A stretch of DNA of 64,000 bases from Ferruginibacter sp. (lineage in GTDB: Bacteria > Bacteroidota > Bacteroidia > Chitinophagales > Chitinophagaceae). Position numbers and translations under genes: made by a program. The stretch is from assembly GCA_016786725.1 (NCBI GenBank), contig JAEUVU010000003.1:1-64000 (forward strand), given 5' to 3'. The notes beneath the pieces are model-generated. The model was given only the letters and a program-made list of their open reading frames with translations. It did no database searches and was not told the DNA's origin. Below, piece by piece: positions 31,641 to 41,273 of the stretch. The stretch's first letter is position 1. Each line of letters begins with the position of its first letter.

Positions 31641-33578
31641 ATGAAAAAATCTTTATTGCTGTTTGTGTTTGCATATTGTACAGGAGCAGCATTTTCGCAA
31701 ACCTTATTTACCTATGGAGGCTCTCCGGTTGATAAAGCTGAATTTATAAGGGCGTATAATAAGAATAAAACGCCGGTTGCTGATAAAGAAAAAGCCATGC
31801 GTGAATATCTTGACCTTTATGTAAAATTTAAACTGAAGGTTAAAGCGGCCATGGATATGCACCTGGATACATTGCCGCAGTTGCAGTATGATGCACAGAG
31901 TTTCAGAACGCAAATAGAAGAAAGTTATTTAAATAACGAGAAGGCGTTAAACGACCTGACGAATGAAGCTTTCACCCGCAGCCAGAAAGATATTCATGTG
32001 CTGCATTTTTTTGTGCCTGTTGGCCAGGCTCCGGCTCCTGAAGACAGTTTAAAGGCTTATACATCCATCAATGCATCTTACGCTGCATTAAAAGCCGGTA
32101 AAACTGATTATGACAATTTAAGTCCGGCAGCACCAGTAAGGGTAAAATATTCTGACTTTGGTTTTATAACCGTTTTCAGCCTGCCTTACGAATATGAGAA
32201 TATTGTGTACGGTTTAAAAATGGGAGAAACAAGTAAGCCTTACCGCTCAAAAAACGGCTGGCATGTTTTTAAACTCGTTGCCGAAAGAAAAGCCGTAGGC
32301 AAATGGAAGATCGCACAGATTCTTTTATCGTTTCCGCCCAATGTAAGCGAAGAAGGAAAAAGAGCCACCGGAAAAAAGGCCGATTCCATTTACCAGTTAC
32401 TGATTAAGGGAGAAGATTTTGGCAAGATGGCAAGATGGTTCAGCGATGATAAGGTCAGCTACAGCAACAACGGCGAAATGGCGGAGTTTGGCTCAGGCAA
32501 GTTTGAGGCCTCTTTTGAAAATGAGGTTTTTAAACTTACCCGTGATAAAGAGATAAGCCAACCTTTTTTAACAGAATATGGCTATCACATTGTAAAGCGT
32601 ATTTCGCAAAGCCCTGTTTTGTCCGACAGAAATGATGCAGCTAACCTGTTCGATCTCAAACAAAAGATACAGCAGGACAGCCGCATAAACTTTGCTAAGG
32701 ACCAGTTTGTAAAAGATATTTTTAAACAGGTTGGTTTAAAAAAGACAGGTACTGTTCCGGATGCAGAATTGTTCAGGTATGCAGATGCAGTTATTGCCAA
32801 TCCGGCTTCGGAAACAGCCAATACAACCTTGTACCCCTCAACCGGTAAAACCATTTATACATATGCCAGGTCTAAATTAACCGTTAAAGACTGGCTTGAT
32901 TTTGTGAGAAATTATAAAGGTTCCGGCGAATTGTACCAGGGAGAAAATAATGCCGCTTTACTAGAGAAATTTATAAGTACTTCCGTTATGGAATATTATA
33001 AAAAACACCTCGAAGATTATAATGCAGATTTCCGTTACCAGATGGATGAATTTAAAGACGGCAATGTGCTGTTTGAAATAATGGAAAGAAATATCTGGGG
33101 TAAAGCATCTTCAGACCAGGCCGGTTTGCAGCAATATTATAATGATAACAAAAGTAAATACCTGTGGAACGCCAGTGCCGGTGTGATTGTATTCAATTGT
33201 ACCAATAAAGCCATTGCAGAAGAAGCAAGAGCAGCCTTGATGAAAGGAAAGGGCTGGAGGAAAATTGCAGAAGAATCCAACAACAATGTACAGGCAGATT
33301 CAGGCAGGTTCGAGCTTTCACAAATTCCTGTAACCATTGATACAAAAGTTCCGGAAGGCTTTGTATCTGAAATTAATGTAAACCCGGTGGATGGTAACAT
33401 CAGCTTTATTAAACTGATAAACCAATACAGCGCCGGTTTGCAGCGCAGCTTTGAAGAAGCAAAAGGCATGGTAATAAATGATTACCAGAATGTGCTTGAA
33501 GAAAAGTGGATCGGGGAATTGAAAGTTAAATACCCGGTTAAAATCAACGAAATAGTTTTTCAATCTGTACTAAAATAA
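31641..33578 (+). CDS. periplasmic peptidyl-prolyl isomerase (parvulin/SurA-like)
   Basis: 645 residues with a signal peptide ending AAFSQ. Two parvulin-like repeats can be seen: one from about 110 to 215 (VLHFFVPVG to NGWHVFKLV), with weak active-site conservation, and one from about 220 to 325 (KIAQILLSFPPN to TEYGYHIVKRIS), which is better preserved. A long C-terminal chaperone-like region follows. It should help outer-membrane proteins fold. Probably co-transcribed with the thioredoxin-like gene and ended by the terminator at 33602. Confidence 0.88.
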   Translation: MKKSLLLFVFAYCTGAAFSQTLFTYGGSPVDKAEFIRAYNKNKTPVADKEKAMREYLDLYVKFKLKVKAAMDMHLDTLPQLQYDAQSFRTQIEESYLNNEKALNDLTNEAFTRSQKDIHVLHFFVPVGQAPAPEDSLKAYTSINASYAALKAGKTDYDNLSPAAPVRVKYSDFGFITVFSLPYEYENIVYGLKMGETSKPYRSKNGWHVFKLVAERKAVGKWKIAQILLSFPPNVSEEGKRATGKKADSIYQLLIKGEDFGKMARWFSDDKVSYSNNGEMAEFGSGKFEASFENEVFKLTRDKEISQPFLTEYGYHIVKRISQSPVLSDRNDAANLFDLKQKIQQDSRINFAKDQFVKDIFKQVGLKKTGTVPDAELFRYADAVIANPASETANTTLYPSTGKTIYTYARSKLTVKDWLDFVRNYKGSGELYQGENNAALLEKFISTSVMEYYKKHLEDYNADFRYQMDEFKDGNVLFEIMERNIWGKASSDQAGLQQYYNDNKSKYLWNASAGVIVFNCTNKAIAEEARAALMKGKGWRKIAEESNNNVQADSGRFELSQIPVTIDTKVPEGFVSEINVNPVDGNISFIKLINQYSAGLQRSFEEAKGMVINDYQNVLEEKWIGELKVKYPVKINEIVFQSVLK

Positions 33579-33601
33579 TTACACTTTAATTACAATACAA
33601 G

Positions 33602-33632
33602 CCTGCCTGCAAAATTTGTTGGCAGGTTTTTT
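33602..33632 (+). terminator. rho-independent terminator after the parvulin gene
   Basis: CCTGCC / GGCAGG hairpin followed by six T. Confidence 0.8.
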
Positions 33633-33715
33633 GTTTACGTGCTGTTTATAACTTGATTATGGCTACAGATAATATTTTTATCATTAAAGCCCATTGTAAA
33701 CTAAAACGTACGAAA

Positions 33716-34405
33716 ATGAAAAAAGTGTTTTTATCATTGGCCTTATTAACAACAATTGCATTAGCTACGCAGGCACAGGTTTATATACAAAGCGGGTTAA
33801 ACCTGGCAAACATTACAAAAAACAAGGGTGGAGAAACAGAAAAGAATAATATTCTGCCCTCGTTTAATGTTGGCATATTGGGCAGGCTTCCCCTGGCTGA
33901 TGTTTTCAGTTTAGAATCGGGCCTGTTGCTTACAGGGCATGGTTCTAAAGCAGAAACGTATTTTAATGGCGGTAATGATTATGTAAAATCAAAATTTCAT
34001 CCGCTGTATCTGCAGGTGCCTTTAAATGCAGTTGTAAAAATTCCGCTTGAAAAAGGAACCGGTGTTTTCTTCAATGCGGGGCCTTATGTAGCTATGGGTA
34101 TTGCCGGAAAATCAAAGCAGGAATCAAAATTTGGCCCGTTGATGAGCAGCTCAACCAAAGATATTGCGTTTAGTAATGATGATCCCTTTACTTCTGAAGA
34201 AGAAGATGCAGGCTATAACAAATTAAAGCGCTTTGATTACGGCTTGAATTTTGGTGGTGGTTTACAGTTTCAGCACCTGATATTGAAAGTTAATTACGGC
34301 CTTGGTCTTGCCAAAATAAATTCAACTGAAAGTAATAACAATGCTGATGATAAAAATAAGTTTCGCACACTCAGCTTGTCGGTTGGTATACCGTTGGGTA
34401 AATAA
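33716..34405 (+). CDS. PorT-family outer-membrane beta-barrel protein
   Basis: 229 residues from the ATG at 33716 (MKKVFLSLALLTTIALATQA, a clean signal peptide). An in-frame start at 33653 would put 21 residues before it and is rejected. Strands with alternating hydrophobicity start with VYIQSGLNLANITKNKGG and end LSLSVGIPLGK, matching the PorT/OmpW-like small barrels of Bacteroidota. No specific function can be inferred. Confidence 0.78.
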   Translation: MKKVFLSLALLTTIALATQAQVYIQSGLNLANITKNKGGETEKNNILPSFNVGILGRLPLADVFSLESGLLLTGHGSKAETYFNGGNDYVKSKFHPLYLQVPLNAVVKIPLEKGTGVFFNAGPYVAMGIAGKSKQESKFGPLMSSSTKDIAFSNDDPFTSEEEDAGYNKLKRFDYGLNFGGGLQFQHLILKVNYGLGLAKINSTESNNNADDKNKFRTLSLSVGIPLGK

Positions 34406-34425
34406 AATTAACCCTTGAAAATAAA

Positions 34426-34450
34426 AAGCCCCCGGATAGCCGGGGGCTTT
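34426..34450. terminator. bidirectional rho-independent terminator
   Basis: AAAGCCCCCGG-ATAG-CCGGGGGCTTT hairpin between the convergent barrel gene and metF, with A/T tracts on both sides. Confidence 0.9.
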
Positions 34451-34453
34451 GCT

Positions 34454-35407
34454 TTAAATAAGCTGTTTAACTACTTCAGCAACAATGTTAGGCCTTCCCA
34501 GGGTATAATAATGCAAAACAGGCACGCCAAATTCTTTTAGTTCTTTTGACTGTTGCAGCAACCAGGCGGTACCAACCTGTTCTACTTCTTCATCGGTATC
34601 ACATTTAATAATCTCTTTGCTTAACACCGTGGGCAGATCGATATGAAAAATTTTAGGTAGAACTGTTAACTGTTTTTTGGTATAAATAGGTTTCAGTCCT
34701 GGAATAATAGGTACTGTAATCCCGGCTTCCCGGCATGCTTTCACAAAAGCATAATATTTTTCGTTGTCAAAAAACATTTGGGTAACAATATAGTCAGCAC
34801 CCATGTCAACCTTAAGCTTGAGGTAATGCAGGTCACTCTCCATATTGGGCGCTTCAAAATGTTTTTCCGGATAACCTGCAACACCAATACAGAATTTGGT
34901 TTGGTTGGTATTTTTCAGGTCTTCTTCAATATACCTGCCTGCATTAAGGTCGGTAACCTGTTTCAGCAGGTCGGTAGCATATTGATGCCCGCCGGGTTCG
35001 GGTAAAAAGGCGGTTTCATTTTTTGCAGCATCGCCACGCAAAACAAGCACGTTATCAATACCCAGGTAATTCAGGTTAATTAGCGCATCTTCGGTTTCGT
35101 TAATACCAAAACCTCCGCAGATCAGGTGCGGCACCGTATCCACACTGTATTTATTCATGATAGCCGCACAAATACTTTCGGTGCCAGGCCGCTTACGCAC
35201 CACTACTTTTTGAAAAGTGCCATCGGGTGTTTTTTTAAATACATGTTCGCTTCGGTGATAAGTTACATTTATGTAGGCAGGTTTAAATTCCATCAGCGGA
35301 TCAAGGTGCTGGTATAAAGACTGTATGCCCTTGCCCTTTAGCGGCGGCAGTATCTCAAATGAAATAAGGGTATCCTTTGCCTGGTTGATGTGGTCTATTA
35401 CTTTCAT
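34454..35407 (-). CDS. metF: methylenetetrahydrofolate reductase
   Basis: 317-residue TIM-barrel flavoenzyme that makes 5-methyl-THF for methionine synthesis. Visible blocks: SFEILPPLKGKG with the catalytic Glu, YINVTYHRS, VPHLICGG, NVLVLRGD, CIGVAGYPEKH and the ADYIVTQMFFDNEKY folate-binding stretch. Length and order are normal. No SAM-riboswitch-like structure was recognised upstream. Confidence 0.95.
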   Translation of the reverse strand: MKVIDHINQAKDTLISFEILPPLKGKGIQSLYQHLDPLMEFKPAYINVTYHRSEHVFKKTPDGTFQKVVVRKRPGTESICAAIMNKYSVDTVPHLICGGFGINETEDALINLNYLGIDNVLVLRGDAAKNETAFLPEPGGHQYATDLLKQVTDLNAGRYIEEDLKNTNQTKFCIGVAGYPEKHFEAPNMESDLHYLKLKVDMGADYIVTQMFFDNEKYYAFVKACREAGITVPIIPGLKPIYTKKQLTVLPKIFHIDLPTVLSKEIIKCDTDEEVEQVGTAWLLQQSKELKEFGVPVLHYYTLGRPNIVAEVVKQLI

Positions 35408-35488
35408 TGTTTAATTTGTATGCAAACTTAAGCAAGCCTGCATATATAATCAAACGCAGCAGATAATCAGGGTTTCTGAAAAATGCAG

Positions 35489-36118
35489 TTAATAAACAAT
35501 GCTGTTGATATACATACTGCTTTGAAGATATATTACAGTGTTTGGGGGATTGGCAAAAACAAGTTTTTTGTATTGCTGCCGCCACACTATCCAGGCATTT
35601 TTATTGTACCACAATATATCTTTTATAAAAGCATCAAATACCCCTTCATACTTATTTAAGGGAATGGCCCCTATACCGGTTGCTGTTGTGTCGTTTACAT
35701 TTTTAACTGTAAATAATTCATTTGTACCTCCAAAAAAAGTGAGATACGAATCATTTACAGATGCCGGGTATTTACAAAGTAAAAAAGGGGTGCTGTTGAT
35801 GTACTGATACAATCCGTCGACTTTTGTATTTAAATAATAAACGGTAGTATCTGTTTCCACATCCACAATTTTCAGCCATTTCTCCCCTCCAAGTGTTTCT
35901 TCGCTTTTTGCTATATGGGTAATTATTTTAGAATTAGTAAGTCCCCCGGGAGAGTTCCACCAGTAATAATAATAGGTCCAGGTAGTACCAACTTTAGGTT
36001 TTTGGTCCGCGGGAGGTACAATTGTGCCACCATTGGTTCCGTCAATTTCTTTTTGACAGGATAGTATTGTGAGCAAGCCGGCAACCAGGATAAAAATTTT
36101 TATACCCCTTATCTTCAT
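35489..36118 (-). CDS. hypothetical lipoprotein, 209 aa
   Basis: Signal with lipobox (GLLTILSC, Cys21) followed by a G/T/P-rich linker and a beta-rich domain with many Tyr/Trp residues (GTTWTYYYYWWNSPGG). It is probably attached to the outer or inner membrane. It lies between metF and the divergent lptB gene. No family recognised. Confidence 0.65.
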   Translation of the reverse strand: MKIRGIKIFILVAGLLTILSCQKEIDGTNGGTIVPPADQKPKVGTTWTYYYYWWNSPGGLTNSKIITHIAKSEETLGGEKWLKIVDVETDTTVYYLNTKVDGLYQYINSTPFLLCKYPASVNDSYLTFFGGTNELFTVKNVNDTTATGIGAIPLNKYEGVFDAFIKDILWYNKNAWIVWRQQYKKLVFANPPNTVIYLQSSMYINSIVY

Positions 36119-36253
36119 GCTTTGGGTTTAAATGGCGTGTACATAAATTTAAATTAAAAATCTGGGTTTTGAACCTAACAGGCATAATACTTCAGTTGAT
36201 ATTAAAATTTTGATAATCTGCTGCTCTGATCGCCCGCTTTGTTTCAGTTCGCT

Positions 36254-36261
36254 TACTTTTG
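36254..36261 (+). promoter_or_regulatory. -7 box of lptB (TACTTTTG)
   Basis: TAnnTTTG match 16 nt before the TTG at 36278. It excludes the earlier in-frame TTG at 36239 as a start. Confidence 0.5.
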
Positions 36262-36277
36262 TAAAAAACACAAGTAC

Positions 36278-37039
36278 TTGAGCTTAACCATACAAACCAA
36301 AGACCTTGTAAAGATCTACGGCAGCCGGACTGTGGTAAACAAGGTTTCTTTTAATGTAAAACAAGGCGAGATCGTTGGTTTGCTGGGCCCGAATGGTGCC
36401 GGTAAAACAACCTCTTTTTACCAGGTGGTTGGTTTGGTAAAGCCGGATGAAGGCGAGGTTTTTTTAAACGATATCAATATTACCAAACTACCCATGTATA
36501 AAAGGGCGCAAATGGGTATTGGTTATTTACCCCAGGAAGCAAGTGTTTTCCGAAAGCTGAGTGTAGAGGATAATATTATGGCCGTACTGGAAATGACTAA
36601 GCTTAACAAACAACAGCAAAAAGAAAAAATGGAGACCCTGCTTGATGAATTTAACCTGCAGCGGGTGCGTAAAAACAATGGTGATACTTTAAGCGGAGGC
36701 GAAAGAAGAAGAACAGAGATTGCCCGTGCGCTGGCTGTTGATCCCAAATTTATTTTACTGGACGAACCTTTTGCCGGTGTTGACCCCATTGCTGTTGAAG
36801 ATATACAATCCATTGTTGCCAAACTAAAATTCAGGAATATCGGTATCCTCATAACCGATCACAATGTAAATGAAACCCTTTCTATCTGCGACAGGGCGTA
36901 TTTACTTATAGATGGAAAAATATTCACGCATGGTACTGCTGAAGAACTGGCAGGCGATGAACAGGTACGCAGGCTGTACCTGGGCAAAAATTTTGAATTA
37001 AAACGCAAGGATTATTTGCATGATGAAGCTGCCCGATAA
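36278..37039 (+). CDS. lptB: LPS export ABC transporter ATP-binding protein
   Basis: 253 residues from a TTG at 36278 ([20 protein letters not shown]). Walker A is GPNGAGKTT, then [19 protein letters not shown] (a strong LptB signature), [16 protein letters not shown], Walker [13 protein letters not shown] and switch DHNVNETL. It powers the LptFGC machine that moves lipopolysaccharide to the outer membrane. The C-terminal [14 protein letters not shown] also fits LptB. A GH3 gene starts 20 nt after its stop. Confidence 0.94.
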   Translation: MSLTIQTKDLVKIYGSRTVVNKVSFNVKQGEIVGLLGPNGAGKTTSFYQVVGLVKPDEGEVFLNDINITKLPMYKRAQMGIGYLPQEASVFRKLSVEDNIMAVLEMTKLNKQQQKEKMETLLDEFNLQRVRKNNGDTLSGGERRRTEIARALAVDPKFILLDEPFAGVDPIAVEDIQSIVAKLKFRNIGILITDHNVNETLSICDRAYLLIDGKIFTHGTAEELAGDEQVRRLYLGKNFELKRKDYLHDEAAR

Positions 37040-37059
37040 TTATTTATCTTGTTGGCTGA

Positions 37060-38580
37060 ATGAAATTCCTGTCTGCCACCATATCTAAATTAGCCCGTAT
37101 GCGCTTGTGGCGCATCGAAAACTGGAGCAATCATCCCGTGGCAGCACAACGGGAGGTTTTACAGGAGCTTGTTACTGCAGCCCAATACACAGAATTTGGC
37201 AGAAGGTATCATTTCTCAAAACTATTTTCGGTTAAAGAATTTAAGAAGAATGTACCCATTCATGAGTACAACGATCTGAAGCCATTCATACAACGCATGA
37301 TGAATGGCGAAGAAAATATTTTATGGAACACGCCAGTTTCATGGTTTGCAAAATCATCAGGCACCACATCTGATAAAAGCAAATTCATTCCCATCAGCCA
37401 GGAAAGCCTGCACGAAAATCATTTTAAGGCAAGCAAAGATGTACTCAGCAATTATTACAAAAATTTTCCTTCCAGCGATCTGCTTACAGGCAAGGGGTTG
37501 GTTGTTGGCGGCTCTCACCAGATAAGTAAGGTTAATGAAGATATCCAGTATGGCGACCTGAGCGCTGTGCTTATGCAAAACTCCCCTTTTTGGGGGCAAT
37601 GGATAAGAACACCGGAATTAAGTGTGGCCCTGCTTGATGAATGGGAAGAAAAAATAGAAAAACTGGCACAGGTAACCGCCCGTGAAAATGTTACTTCGCT
37701 GGCAGGCGTACCCACCTGGACCTTGTTGCTGTTGAAACGCATATTGGAAATAAAAGAAAAATCAACCATTAAGGAAGTGTGGCCAAACCTGGAGCTTTAC
37801 ATAAACGGGGGTGTTTCTTTTGTGCCATATAAAGAACAGTTTGATAAAATTATCGGCGGTAAAATAAATTACCTTGAAATTTATAATGCCAGCGAAGGAT
37901 TTATAGCAGCACAAATAAAACCCGGTGATGATGGTATGCTGTTATTTACAGAGCACGGTATTTTCTATGAATTTATGCCCGTGGAAGAATATGGAAATGA
38001 ACATCCAAAGACAGTGGGATTAAGTAACGTGATTGTTGGAAAAAGCTATGCCATTGTAATAAGCACTACCGGTGGTTTGTGGCGTTACCTCATCGGCGAT
38101 ACCATTCAGTTCACCAGCATCAATCCTTACAAAATAAAAATTACCGGCAGGCTAAAGCATTATATGAATGCCTTTGGCGAAGAAGTTATTGTTGATAACA
38201 GCGACCATGCCATTGCAATTGCTGCAGAAAAAACCAATGCTGTGGTGAGCGATTATACTGCAGCGCCTGTTTATTTTTCTGAAAACAATAATGGCGCTCA
38301 TGAATGGCTGGTAGAATTTTCAAAAGATCCGGATGATCTCAACAAATTCATTACAGAGCTGGATGTTGCCTTAAAAAGCATTAATAGTGATTATGAGGCC
38401 AAGCGGCATAAAAGCATTGCATTGAGGTTGCCCATTGTTCATAAATTACCAGAAGGAACGTTTACCGAATGGCTGAGAAGCAAAGGAAAACTGGGGGGTC
38501 AGCATAAGGTGCCGAGGTTGAGTAATGAAAGGAATATACTGGAAGAAATTCTTGCCATAAAAAATTCTACGGTTATTTAA
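37060..38580 (+). CDS. GH3 family protein (acyl-adenylating), copy 2
   Basis: 506 residues, a full-length relative of the protein encoded at 14492-16027. The adenylation motif is AKSSGTTSDKSKFIPIS. Other shared blocks are EVWPNLELYINGGVSFVPYK, IYNASEGFIAAQ, WRYLIGDTIQF, ITGRLKHYMNAFGEE and LGGQHKVPRL. Located directly after lptB and before fabG, which hints at lipid or envelope acyl chemistry, but that is only inference from position. Confidence 0.87.
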   Translation: MKFLSATISKLARMRLWRIENWSNHPVAAQREVLQELVTAAQYTEFGRRYHFSKLFSVKEFKKNVPIHEYNDLKPFIQRMMNGEENILWNTPVSWFAKSSGTTSDKSKFIPISQESLHENHFKASKDVLSNYYKNFPSSDLLTGKGLVVGGSHQISKVNEDIQYGDLSAVLMQNSPFWGQWIRTPELSVALLDEWEEKIEKLAQVTARENVTSLAGVPTWTLLLLKRILEIKEKSTIKEVWPNLELYINGGVSFVPYKEQFDKIIGGKINYLEIYNASEGFIAAQIKPGDDGMLLFTEHGIFYEFMPVEEYGNEHPKTVGLSNVIVGKSYAIVISTTGGLWRYLIGDTIQFTSINPYKIKITGRLKHYMNAFGEEVIVDNSDHAIAIAAEKTNAVVSDYTAAPVYFSENNNGAHEWLVEFSKDPDDLNKFITELDVALKSINSDYEAKRHKSIALRLPIVHKLPEGTFTEWLRSKGKLGGQHKVPRLSNERNILEEILAIKNSTVI

Positions 38581-38618
38581 ACTTTTGAAGTTATTTTGGA
38601 GTACAGAAAACATTGATC

Positions 38619-39374
38619 ATGAAACTACTGAATGGAAAAACAGCAATAGTAACAGGCGCCGCCCGTGGCATTGGCGAAGGTATTGCTATAAAATTTGCAG
38701 AACATGGCTGCAATGTGGCTTTTACTTATGTAAGCGATAGCAGCGCCGGTAAAGCAAAAGCGCTGGAAGAAAAATTAACCGGCATGGGCGTTAAAGCAAA
38801 GGCGTACCAGAGTAACGCAGGAGATTTTGCCGCCTGTGAGGCTTTTGTAAATGATGTAATAAAAGAATTTGGAGCAATTGATATCTGCGTTAACAACGCC
38901 GGTATTTCAAAAGATAATTTACTGCTTCGTATGACCCCAGAGCAATGGGATGATGTGATGCAGATAAACCTGAAAAGCGTTTTCAATATGACCAGGCAGG
39001 TCATCAGGCCCATGATGAAAGCAAGAAGCGGCAGCATCATTAACATGAGCAGCGTAATTGGCGAAATGGGCAATGCAGGCCAAAGCAGTTATGCCGCCAG
39101 CAAAGCAGGCATCATCGGTTTTACAAAAAGCGTGGCAAAAGAATTGGGCAGCCGAAACATCCGTTGCAATGCAATAGCCCCCGGTTTTGTTGAAACAGAT
39201 ATGACCAGTTATTTAAAAGAGGGCGAAGGAGCCGAAAAATATAAGGCCGACATTCCTTTAGGCAGATTTGCAAGCACAGAAGATATTGCAAACGTATGTT
39301 TGTTCTTAGCCTGTGATATGGGCAGCTATGTTACCGGGCAGGTTATCAGTGCATGTGGCGGCTTAAATATTTAA
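38619..39374 (+). CDS. fabG: 3-oxoacyl-[acyl-carrier-protein] reductase
   Basis: 251 residues from the ATG at 38619. Classical short-chain dehydrogenase: TGAARGIGEG cofactor loop, NNAGIS, the catalytic serine in NMSSVIGEMG, YAASKAG (Tyr-x-x-x-Lys) and the APGFVETDMT block characteristic of FabG. It reduces beta-ketoacyl-ACP with NADPH in fatty acid elongation. Its stop lies 5 nt from the stop of the convergent DabB-like gene. Confidence 0.9.
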   Translation: MKLLNGKTAIVTGAARGIGEGIAIKFAEHGCNVAFTYVSDSSAGKAKALEEKLTGMGVKAKAYQSNAGDFAACEAFVNDVIKEFGAIDICVNNAGISKDNLLLRMTPEQWDDVMQINLKSVFNMTRQVIRPMMKARSGSIINMSSVIGEMGNAGQSSYAASKAGIIGFTKSVAKELGSRNIRCNAIAPGFVETDMTSYLKEGEGAEKYKADIPLGRFASTEDIANVCLFLACDMGSYVTGQVISACGGLNI

Positions 39375-39379
39375 TATCT

Positions 39380-41230
39380 TTACGATGACCTGAAAGCCGC
39401 CGGATGGTCTAACTTTTTGTGTGGCCCCATAAAAATCCGGAGCAGTATCCTGAAGGCAGACAATTCAATAAATACCAGGCACAATGCCATTAAAGCAATT
39501 AATACCGGTTGATTGCTGTGTACATAAGTAAACAACACATCTATACCAATAAAAGCTGCCGTTACCGGAAACCCAAGCATGCCAACGGCTGCAAATAAGA
39601 ACAGAAGACCGGTTGTTTCCTGCTCATAAACATACCCATGAAACTGGTTAAGAGAAATATCGTTATCAATTTTTTTAATTTTCTGCAGGCAGAAATAGCC
39701 CAGTAAAAAAGCAGCTAAAATCCCGCTTGCATAAAATATAATTTCAACCAGGTTAACATGAGGCCCATTAAACAATACCGCTGCCATAATAAACAGATGG
39801 CCGGTTAATAAATATATCCAGGCATTTAAAGCCGATCTCCTGTACGAAAAGGCAAAAAGAATTACAGCCAATGCAATACTCATTAAAACAATTGGCAAAA
39901 TTCCGTTTAAAGAAAATGTTTCTGTTGTGTAACCCATTAGCAGCATTGCAATTGCAGAGATTGTAAGTACAGCAATAATAATTTTAGATTGCAGGAACTG
40001 CAGCTGTTTACCCAGCCATTTAAACGGGCTCCAAATATAAGCAAACATCATACTGTCTAAATTCCACTCTTTGATGTTGAGCATATACAGCGATGCCTTT
40101 ATTTTTGAAACAGGTTTTTGCTGCGGCGCTGTATAATGAAAATATTGATGGTGCACCAGGTAATTCAGTACCGATGGGGAAACCAGCAATTGATAGGTTC
40201 TTAAAAAAGCATTGCCTGCAAAATGTATCAGTACCAGCCAGTGCCAGCCTATTGCAATTTCAATAAACATCAATCCAATTTGTGCTGCTGATGAATAAGC
40301 AATTTGTGTTTTAACCGTTGGTTGTACCCGTGCAATTAAAGTGGCAGCAACAGCCGTTACGGCTCCAATAACAATGATGGTGATTTTTGCCCAAAGCATA
40401 TCTTCCCAGAAGGGGTGCGTACGCAGCAATAAAAAAACGCCAATATGCACACTCAATGATCCATAAAAAATGGCAGAAGAGGAAGTAGGGCCTTCCATTG
40501 CCCTAGGCAACCATGATGTAAAAGGAAACTGCGCCGATTTAACAGCAGCCGGCAAAATAATCATACAAACAATAAATACAGCCATGCCCGTATTGGCTGC
40601 CTGCAAAGCAAGTGCCTTTGCTTCGCCTAATTCAGAAAAGCTGATGTTCTGGTGTGTAAGGTGGTGCATCATCCACATGCAGAGCATCAGGGCCACATCA
40701 CTGATGCGGTAATAAGAAATAGCCTTAAATGCATTTTTAACCGGCAGGTAGCGGCTGCGGTAAAAAGCGATCAGTAAAAAAGAACAAACACCTTTTATCT
40801 CCCAGCCAATAAACAGGGTTTCAAAATTGCCGGAGAGAATGATAAAATTATAACCGGTTGCAAACAGCAAAATGGTATTAAAAAAACGCTTGTAGCCCTG
40901 GTCACGGTGCATGTAATATTTGCTGAATGTAGCTACCAGGAAAAACAGTAGCGCCCCCACAACACTGAATACGGCCGTTATTTCATCATAAAACAATTCA
41001 AGCGCAAATACAAAATGGCTTGTTTGATAAAGCGTGGCAACAGGCAGGCTTACAGGCTGCAGCCCATTGGCAACCCACCAGGCGGCAAAGCAAACCGACA
41101 CTACTATGTATAAAACTTTGGTGACCCTTACTATGCCGCCGATTGCTTTTTCACTTTTGTTTTGCCAGAACAGGCTTACTAAAAAAGCCAGTAAGGGGAG
41201 AGCGATAAATATTACAAGCAGTTGATTCAT
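39380..41230 (-). CDS. dabB: DabB-like proton-conducting subunit (NuoL/Mrp-type)
   Basis: 616 residues, about 14 to 16 membrane helices. It belongs to the NuoL/MrpA antiporter-like fold, with blocks such as GWEIKGVCSFLLIAFYRSR, KSAQFPFTSWLPRAMEGPTSSSA and a lysine in a helix before it. It lies directly downstream of dabA (43 bp) and no other complex I genes are near, so it is read as the DabB partner. Proton flow through DabB is thought to drive DabA-mediated hydration of CO2. Confidence 0.85.
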   Translation of the reverse strand: MNQLLVIFIALPLLAFLVSLFWQNKSEKAIGGIVRVTKVLYIVVSVCFAAWWVANGLQPVSLPVATLYQTSHFVFALELFYDEITAVFSVVGALLFFLVATFSKYYMHRDQGYKRFFNTILLFATGYNFIILSGNFETLFIGWEIKGVCSFLLIAFYRSRYLPVKNAFKAISYYRISDVALMLCMWMMHHLTHQNISFSELGEAKALALQAANTGMAVFIVCMIILPAAVKSAQFPFTSWLPRAMEGPTSSSAIFYGSLSVHIGVFLLLRTHPFWEDMLWAKITIIVIGAVTAVAATLIARVQPTVKTQIAYSSAAQIGLMFIEIAIGWHWLVLIHFAGNAFLRTYQLLVSPSVLNYLVHHQYFHYTAPQQKPVSKIKASLYMLNIKEWNLDSMMFAYIWSPFKWLGKQLQFLQSKIIIAVLTISAIAMLLMGYTTETFSLNGILPIVLMSIALAVILFAFSYRRSALNAWIYLLTGHLFIMAAVLFNGPHVNLVEIIFYASGILAAFLLGYFCLQKIKKIDNDISLNQFHGYVYEQETTGLLFLFAAVGMLGFPVTAAFIGIDVLFTYVHSNQPVLIALMALCLVFIELSAFRILLRIFMGPHKKLDHPAAFRSS

Positions 41231-41273
41231 TTTTATGTCTTTTTCTTACAGGTTAAATACCGAAAGCGTTTTA

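Noticed and set aside
35408..35488. SAM riboswitch upstream of metF
   Set aside because: The gap is only about 80 bp, AT-rich and without the expected helices.
39380..41230. Complex I subunit NuoL
   Set aside because: No other nuo genes are near, and the gene is directly behind dabA. The DabB role explains the context better.
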